From positions 1,423,177-1,460,676 of the forward strand of contig CM022674.1 of the NCBI GenBank assembly GCA_012295275.1: a stretch of DNA of 37,500 bases, in the 5' to 3' direction. A model generated the notes under the pieces. It saw only the letters and a program-made list of their open reading frames with translations. It did no database searches and had not been told where the DNA came from. Below are positions 31,768-37,500 of this stretch, one piece after another. The position numbers and the translations under genes were made by a program. Each line of letters opens with the position of its first letter. The first letter of the stretch is position 1. Source of the DNA: Chrysomallon squamiferum (taxonomy: Eukaryota > Mollusca > Gastropoda > Neomphalida > Peltospiridae).

Positions 31768-31989
31768 TATTCACTGTGATATCTATAAGTGGGGTTTTTA
31801 GTTAGTGTGTGTCCAGTATAATATTATATGAAACAAGTGCGTTATTATTCAGTTTAGCATGAAGTGGAGATATTTCTCTGGTGTTTTTCTATAAGGAAGA
31901 AAAAGATCGTGTTATACACTTAAACAAAAGATAATGATTTATATCTGTGTTGATAAGTATCCTACTTTCACCTGTAGGTGAACTATATC

Positions 31990-32350
31990 TTTCCTCAGTA
32001 TATATATATATATATATACACATACACACATACATGACATACCTCTGACTATGTGATATATCCTGCTCTATATGTGACATTTATATTCTACTATATATGT
32101 GACATACATCTTGATTTATAAGTGAGACACACCCTACTTTATACAATACCTTTTATTGTATATGTCACATATATGCTCTTTTGTATCATACATCCTACTT
32201 TCGCAGAGTACGTAACATATATCCTACTGTTACTACATATGCAGTAACATATTCTACTAACGTGTGAAATAAATATTCACCTGTTAGCATATAATGTAAC
32301 AAAACTTCACCTCTAACTATGCAAGTAATATACTTTCTGCTGTTGCTGAA
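31990..32350. repeat. Degenerate array of ATATGTGACATA-type units in the 3' flank
   Basis: Variants of TATGTGACATACATCCTACT recur about every 35-45 bp, for example at 32034, 32056, 32075, 32095, 32164 and 32210. Copies are diverged and irregular. Confidence 0.6.
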
Positions 32351-32761
32351 TGTATTATATATAAATATGTGTATATAAACCTGTGTATAATGACCATACA
32401 CTTGACTTCACAAAAAATGGCTGTTATAGTCAGGTGGCTGTTCTGTTCAGGTCATTTTAAAAGAAGAGAAATGCTTTGTGGGGAGATTTATGGCAACCAT
32501 TATAGCCAGGTGGCTGTTAAGCCATTTTTGTCTGTCTGTCTGTCTGTCTGTCTGTGTGTGTGTGTGTGTGTATATATATATTTTATATATAAAATGCTAT
32601 TGTTTTTGGCACATCCTTTTTTCTGGATTCATGACATTTAAATAAATAACTGTGTTATTAATAGACCCATTCATGTCGCACCTAGCTTTATATTTTGTTA
32701 TCATTGCTTGAATGAAAGAATATAGTTTGTATATATACATGTGTATATGTGTGTGAATGTA

Positions 32762-32807
<46 letters not shown>

Positions 32808-34151
32808 TGTGTGTATGTATGTGTGTGTGTGTGTGTGTGTAGATTTGATAGTTTGAATTATGAACACAAAACTTACACACTGCTTTGAGTGTGAGATATT
32901 CAGAGGCCAGTCCAGTCATTTGAACAGGGCTGATATGGAGATGTTACATTATAACTACATATATAAAAGTACTGATATAAAAACAAGGCATGTACTATAT
33001 ATATACATGTTAATAAATACTAGTGTGTGTGTAATAAGATGTTACTAAATTTCATCAAAATTTTAAAAAAAACACTAAGTAAACATTAAAACAGAAATAT
33101 CAAATCCTTCAGTGCTTTTCTTCTGTACTGATTGTTTAATTCTTGCTAAAAAGATATATGTTTGTTCTGTTTCAAATTCTTGGCATGCCAGAGAAAAAAA
33201 GAAAAAAATTAAAAAAACCAGTGATCCAAATAAACCACCTAAACCAATTATTTTATTTTTTTATTCTCATTTTACTGCTTACAGTTGTTGGGCTGTGAGC
33301 ATTTTTAACAAAAAAATGTTAATTATAATTGCAAGAATCTTTTTGTTTTCTGTAAGTCCTAGGGATTTTATTGTTATTATTATTATTATTATTATTACTC
33401 TCATTCGTAAGAATGAATTTCATTAATATTTTAAATTTTTTACACATAATTAATTAGTAATTACAGTCTAAATCAACTGCATAATCCTTTTTTTTTGATA
33501 ATCACCTTCAAAGGTTTTTCCTTTTTTTTTCAAATTTTACTTATAAGAATGTAGTTTTATTTTTTCATGCTTGTTTCATAATTTTAACAATAAACTTTAA
33601 AACTCCAGTAACTACAACCCCTAACAAATGCAAGAATCTTGTTTCTTCCAGTTGTCTTCAAATGTCTATCATTTTTCTTCTTTTCTTCTTTCTTTCTTTT
33701 TCTTATTTCTTTTTGTTTTAAAAATGAAGTTTGTCATAAATATAAAGCTTTTAAAACACAAACCCCCCCAAAAACCACAACCTTATTTGAACTTAAAACA
33801 AATGCTAGAACGTCTTGTTGAAGTTGTCTTCAAAGAAATTCTTTAAAACCCAAAACAACCACATGTGCTTTTTTTCTGTTATCTTCAAAGATTTCTTTTT
33901 TCTTCTTCTTCTTCTTCTTTCTTCCTAACTCTACACACTAACAGGTCTTTTTTGTGCTAAACATTTTAAATTCTTAAGATGTCAATGAAAACCAATTATA
34001 ACACAAAACATGAAACTCTTGTCTTAAAAGGTTACCTTTCTTTTTCTTACCTTTTGACAGTGTTCTTCTTTGTTTTTCACATTCCAACCTTTTTGATGAG
34101 CTGAAAGGGTGTTTAGTGGCAAAAGTCATCAAGTTCAAGTCTGTGCTCAGA

Positions 34152-34222
34152 CAGAAGGCAGCAGTTGAATGGTTAAACTTTTGATGTGTAGAACCAGGAG
34201 GTTGTGGGATTGAATCATGATA
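34152..34222 (+). mobile_element. Possible tRNA-derived SINE remnant
   Basis: The stretch looks like a decayed tRNA gene: AATGGTTAAACTTTTGATG resembles the D-arm/A-box region, and GAGGTTGTGGGATTGAATCA resembles the variable loop and T-arm with a B box (GGTTCGAATC changed to GGATTGAATC). It is followed by AT-rich sequence and a TTA microsatellite (34257 on), as expected for a SINE tail. No target-site duplication was identified. Confidence 0.45.
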
Positions 34223-34552
34223 GTAGAAAGAATATTTCTATTCTTTTTTCTTTATGTTATTATTATTATTATTAATATTATTATTATTATTGTTAGCATT
34301 ATTATCATCATTTTTACTATTATTTATTATTATTACTACTATTACTTTTTTCATTATTATTCATATTTAGATGCTTAAATATATAAAAATAACTTCTACA
34401 CACACACACACACACACACACACTTTACAATAATAAGACTCAGTGTTGCTGGATATTACACTTCGAAGCTATTACTGACTTTATTAACAATGATTTTTTT
34501 CTCAACACTAACAATTATTCCACTTACTGACAAACCAACCAAGCCTCAGAGT

Positions 34553-34715
34553 GTGCTGTCAAAGTGTGCTGTCAAAGTGTGCTGTCAAAGTGTGCTGTCA
34601 AAGGTTCATTGATGTCTGTCCTGGGCCAACAGTCACGAATATCTTACATTTAACTTTTAACAGTCTGAACCAACAGTCATGAATATCTTACATTTAACTT
34701 TTAACAGTCTGAAGA
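34553..34715. repeat. 13-bp tandem repeat next to a 45-bp direct duplication
   Basis: Four copies of the 13-bp unit AAAGTGTGCTGTC (34553-34602), then two near-identical copies of a segment starting CCAACAGTCACGAATATCTT (at about 34627 and 34672). Confidence 0.92.
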
Positions 34716-34918
34716 ACTAATTGGCAACAGAAGTCAACTGAGTACAACTGTCGTATTTCACACGTTTGTAAATTTTTTAGCCGTTTTTGTTCACTGATTG
34801 TTTGAATTTTTTCAGGTAGTGGTGGGGGAAAAAAAAGATGATGATATTTGCTTGGTTTCTATGACAAATACATTTGAATGCTCATTTTCTCTCTTTGTGT
34901 CTGACTTTTTGTCTCTGA

Positions 34919-34920
<2 letters not shown>

Positions 34921-34999
<79 letters not shown>
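34921..34999. repeat. (CT)n microsatellite, 79 bp
   Basis: Pure CT dinucleotides running into a short (CA)n. Confidence 0.97.
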
Positions 35000-35008
<9 letters not shown>

Positions 35009-35799
35009 AACACACACAATCATACATATACATGTATAAATGCACATGCATGCACACATACACAAAACACGAGAATGTGTACTTCTGTAGAAATAACCCT
35101 TTGATTTTGATTTTTCTACTTAACTCTAGATACAACAACAGACTTGGCAAAGTCCTGACTCTCATTAACTAACTAACCACCTAACATACTAATACTATCA
35201 TGGGCAGACAACTCAAACTCATTTTTGATGCCAAGACAGATAAATGTCCCTTGAATTTTTAATAGACATAAACGTGTTTAAGAAATGTTTGCTTTATTAT
35301 TTTATTTTTTAATTACCTATTCTATGAGATAAACAGATATTGTTATGTAAATATTTTATATATATAAAAAAATCTATTGTTATTTTTGATAGTTACAACT
35401 TCTGATCTGTTTGTAAATTAGAGTTTTATATATACATGTATATATAATTAAGAAAAGTATTATTTGATATTTAGACATACACACAGATATTTATATATGT
35501 GTTTATATGTGTGACACACACACACACACACACACATGTCTTCTATTCACATTATTAAGTTTAGCTTTGTTATTTTTGTAGTAATTTTGTTGATTTTCGT
35601 ACATGACACAATTTCACTAGCATTCTGTACAGACATACAGACAATGGGGTATAAGGACATACATAAAAAATATGTAATGGGCATTAACTGTGGATAGGCT
35701 TCAAAGCAGAATGGATCAACAACAGATAGTGTTGTTATAACAGTTATCATGATCTTAACTAATTTTATTTAATTATTAGAATGGGGAAATATATATATT

Positions 35800-36230
35800 T
35801 TATACAATTTGGTTATTTTGATGTGATATTTAACAATTATTATACAATTTGGATACATGGATAGATAAATGGCTGGATGGACAGATCTGAAATCTGTTAT
35901 CAAAGATCTTCATTTTTTTATTTTATTTATTTATATATTATAAATAGAACAAAAAAAGAACAGATTACTAGAATATACAGTTTGGTATTTTAATTTGATA
36001 TTCATTATTTTACATTTGGGTACATGGATGTATGGATGAATGGATGGATGGATGGATGCACAGATCTGAAGACACAGTTTTCAAGATGTTCAACATGTAA
36101 AATCTATTAGAAGTGAAAAAAAACAAAACAAAAAAAAAATAACATCCCAAAATTTTGATATTCATCAGCTACTTTACAAGTGGGATATATGGACAGATGG
36201 TGGAATAGATTCTGTTTCAATTCTCAAGAT
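35800..36230. repeat. Diverged tandem triplication, period about 165 bp, with GGAT repeats
   Basis: The block TACAATTTGGATACATGGAT followed by GGATGGACAGATCTGAA recurs near 35846, 36012 and 36175. The middle copy has an expanded (GGAT)n (about 36030-36058). Confidence 0.8.
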
Positions 36231-36472
36231 CTTTTGTATTTTTTAATTTTTTTTTACTTTATTAGAATAAAACTAATAAAATAAAAAAACTATACAGGTC
36301 TGATTTTATCAATTATTATGATAATTTTTGTCTATAAGAACTACATAATTTTATACTGGCTTGCCTTCAAGTTAATATCTCTGAGCTATTTTTAGATTGT
36401 TAATCTTTAATATACATATGTATATAGATATATTTATGGGTAAACATTCATGACATGATACAGAAACACATG

Positions 36473-36514
<42 letters not shown>

Positions 36515-36857
36515 ATGGATATTACTGTGGGAATTGTTTATTTAAATTAATACAAATATTTAGAAATCAACTTACTACTGCTGTTTTTATGTATGTTGAA
36601 AACTGGCAAGCTGGTTCTTGCATCACATTGTGTCTTACCTTACAACTAACATTTATATTTGAAATAAAAACAAAATTATTAAATTTAAACATCTTTTGTT
36701 ATTTGTTGTTTGTTTGTTTTTTTTTTTTTTTTTTAAATTATTTTAATTTTTTCAAATGTTTCTACAATTTCAGTGATCAAAATGTGATGATTATATATGG
36801 ATTGATATCAATATACCAGTTGTAATGAATGTTCAAAAACTGAAACACAAATAGGGG

Positions 36858-36904
<47 letters not shown>

Positions 36905-37316
36905 ATTATTTTTCAAAATGTGTATTCACTTATTTTTATTATTGAGATTATTTATTTTTAGTAACATGAATAACACCAGTGTCTAATGGATACTGAACAG
37001 TCATGCACTAGATCATTCATTTTATTAAATACCTTTTATTTATTTATTTTTACCTTATTTCCAAATACAAACAGTGATGGATATATTAATGAGACCATGT
37101 TTATAAAAAGCATATGCACAGAATACAAATTTTGTTCTTGTTCTGCCCAAAGTGTAAACCATTATTGGACCATGACATTCCATAAAAGTTTAAATTAAAA
37201 ATTAATAGATTAGAAAAATTAACTCGATTTTAACGTTTAAAAGGAAATTTAATTATATTCAAAACACTGATTTTCAGCTATTATTTATTTTATTTTATTT
37301 TATTTTATTTTTATTC

Positions 37317-37353
<37 letters not shown>

Positions 37354-37500
37354 TTGATGCCTTGGTTCATTATTCAGGTTTACTTCATCATATGTTAATT
37401 TTTAAAACAGTAACAGTTAAGAAATAGCGTCTAACTACTAAAATGAAAGGAAATGATGTAAGGAAGATAACATATTTAGAGTTTATTCAAATTTATCGCG

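Larger units (their letters stand above)
31735..37500 (+). other. 3' UTR and downstream flank of the ankyrin-C2 gene; no further gene seen
   Basis: After the stop there is no coding similarity on either strand. AATAAA hexamers lie at 31762-31767, 32268-32273 and 32641-32646, so the transcript probably ends within the first kilobase. The rest holds simple repeats ((CTGT)n/(GT)n 32527-32575, (GT)n 32770-32841, (CA)n 34400-34423, (CT)n 34921-34999, (CA)n 36478-36510, (TA)n 36862-36901, (ATT)n 37320-37353), diverged arrays and a tRNA-like remnant. Confidence 0.7.

Overview
This is a piece of an animal nuclear genome. It is very AT-rich and holds spliced genes, long introns and a heavy load of microsatellites and minisatellites: (TA)n, (GT)n, (GA)n, (ATCT)n, (TTA)n and A-runs. 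The coding exons resemble conserved metazoan proteins. A mollusc is my best guess from the repeat style, but this is an inference from texture and the species cannot be fixed. There are no prokaryotic features, no CRISPR array and no intact transposon.

Two protein-coding genes can be reconstructed to base resolution, arranged head to head with start codons about 0.78 kb apart. On the minus strand, 10076 to 911, lies a complete seven-coding-exon CTDNEP1 (Dullard) gene. It encodes a 243-residue nuclear-envelope/ER phosphatase of the DXDX(T/V) family. All six introns have GT-AG borders and the reading frame is continuous. On the plus strand, 10860 to 31734, lies a gene with five coding exons whose introns are all phase 1. 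Joined, the exons encode a 616-residue protein: about three N-terminal ankyrin repeats, a short charged linker, one synaptotagmin-type C2 domain that seems to lack the usual calcium-binding aspartates, and a long probably disordered tail with internally repeated motifs. I do not recognise a named family with this architecture. It is the most interesting coding content here.

Layout: 1-910 is the 3' UTR and downstream flank of CTDNEP1. 911-4035 holds its six distal exons. 4036-9977 is its 5.9-kb first intron, with a 36-bp minisatellite (6725-7578) and a possible retrotransposon scrap. 9978-10076 is its first coding exon. 10077-10859 is the shared divergent promoter region. 10860-31734 is the ankyrin-C2 gene, with introns of 1.5, 5.7, 11.1 and 0.7 kb. 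31735-37500 is its 3' UTR and flank, with no further gene seen.

The non-coding part has its own pattern. Much of the intronic DNA is made of old, diverged tandem arrays with periods from 23 to about 165 bp. In the ankyrin-C2 gene several arrays are anchored on splice junctions: copies of the exon 3 and exon 4 5' splice sites, and of the exon 2 3' splice site, recur in the adjacent intron. An inverted pair of triplet arrays (22003-22400) could form a long intronic RNA hairpin.
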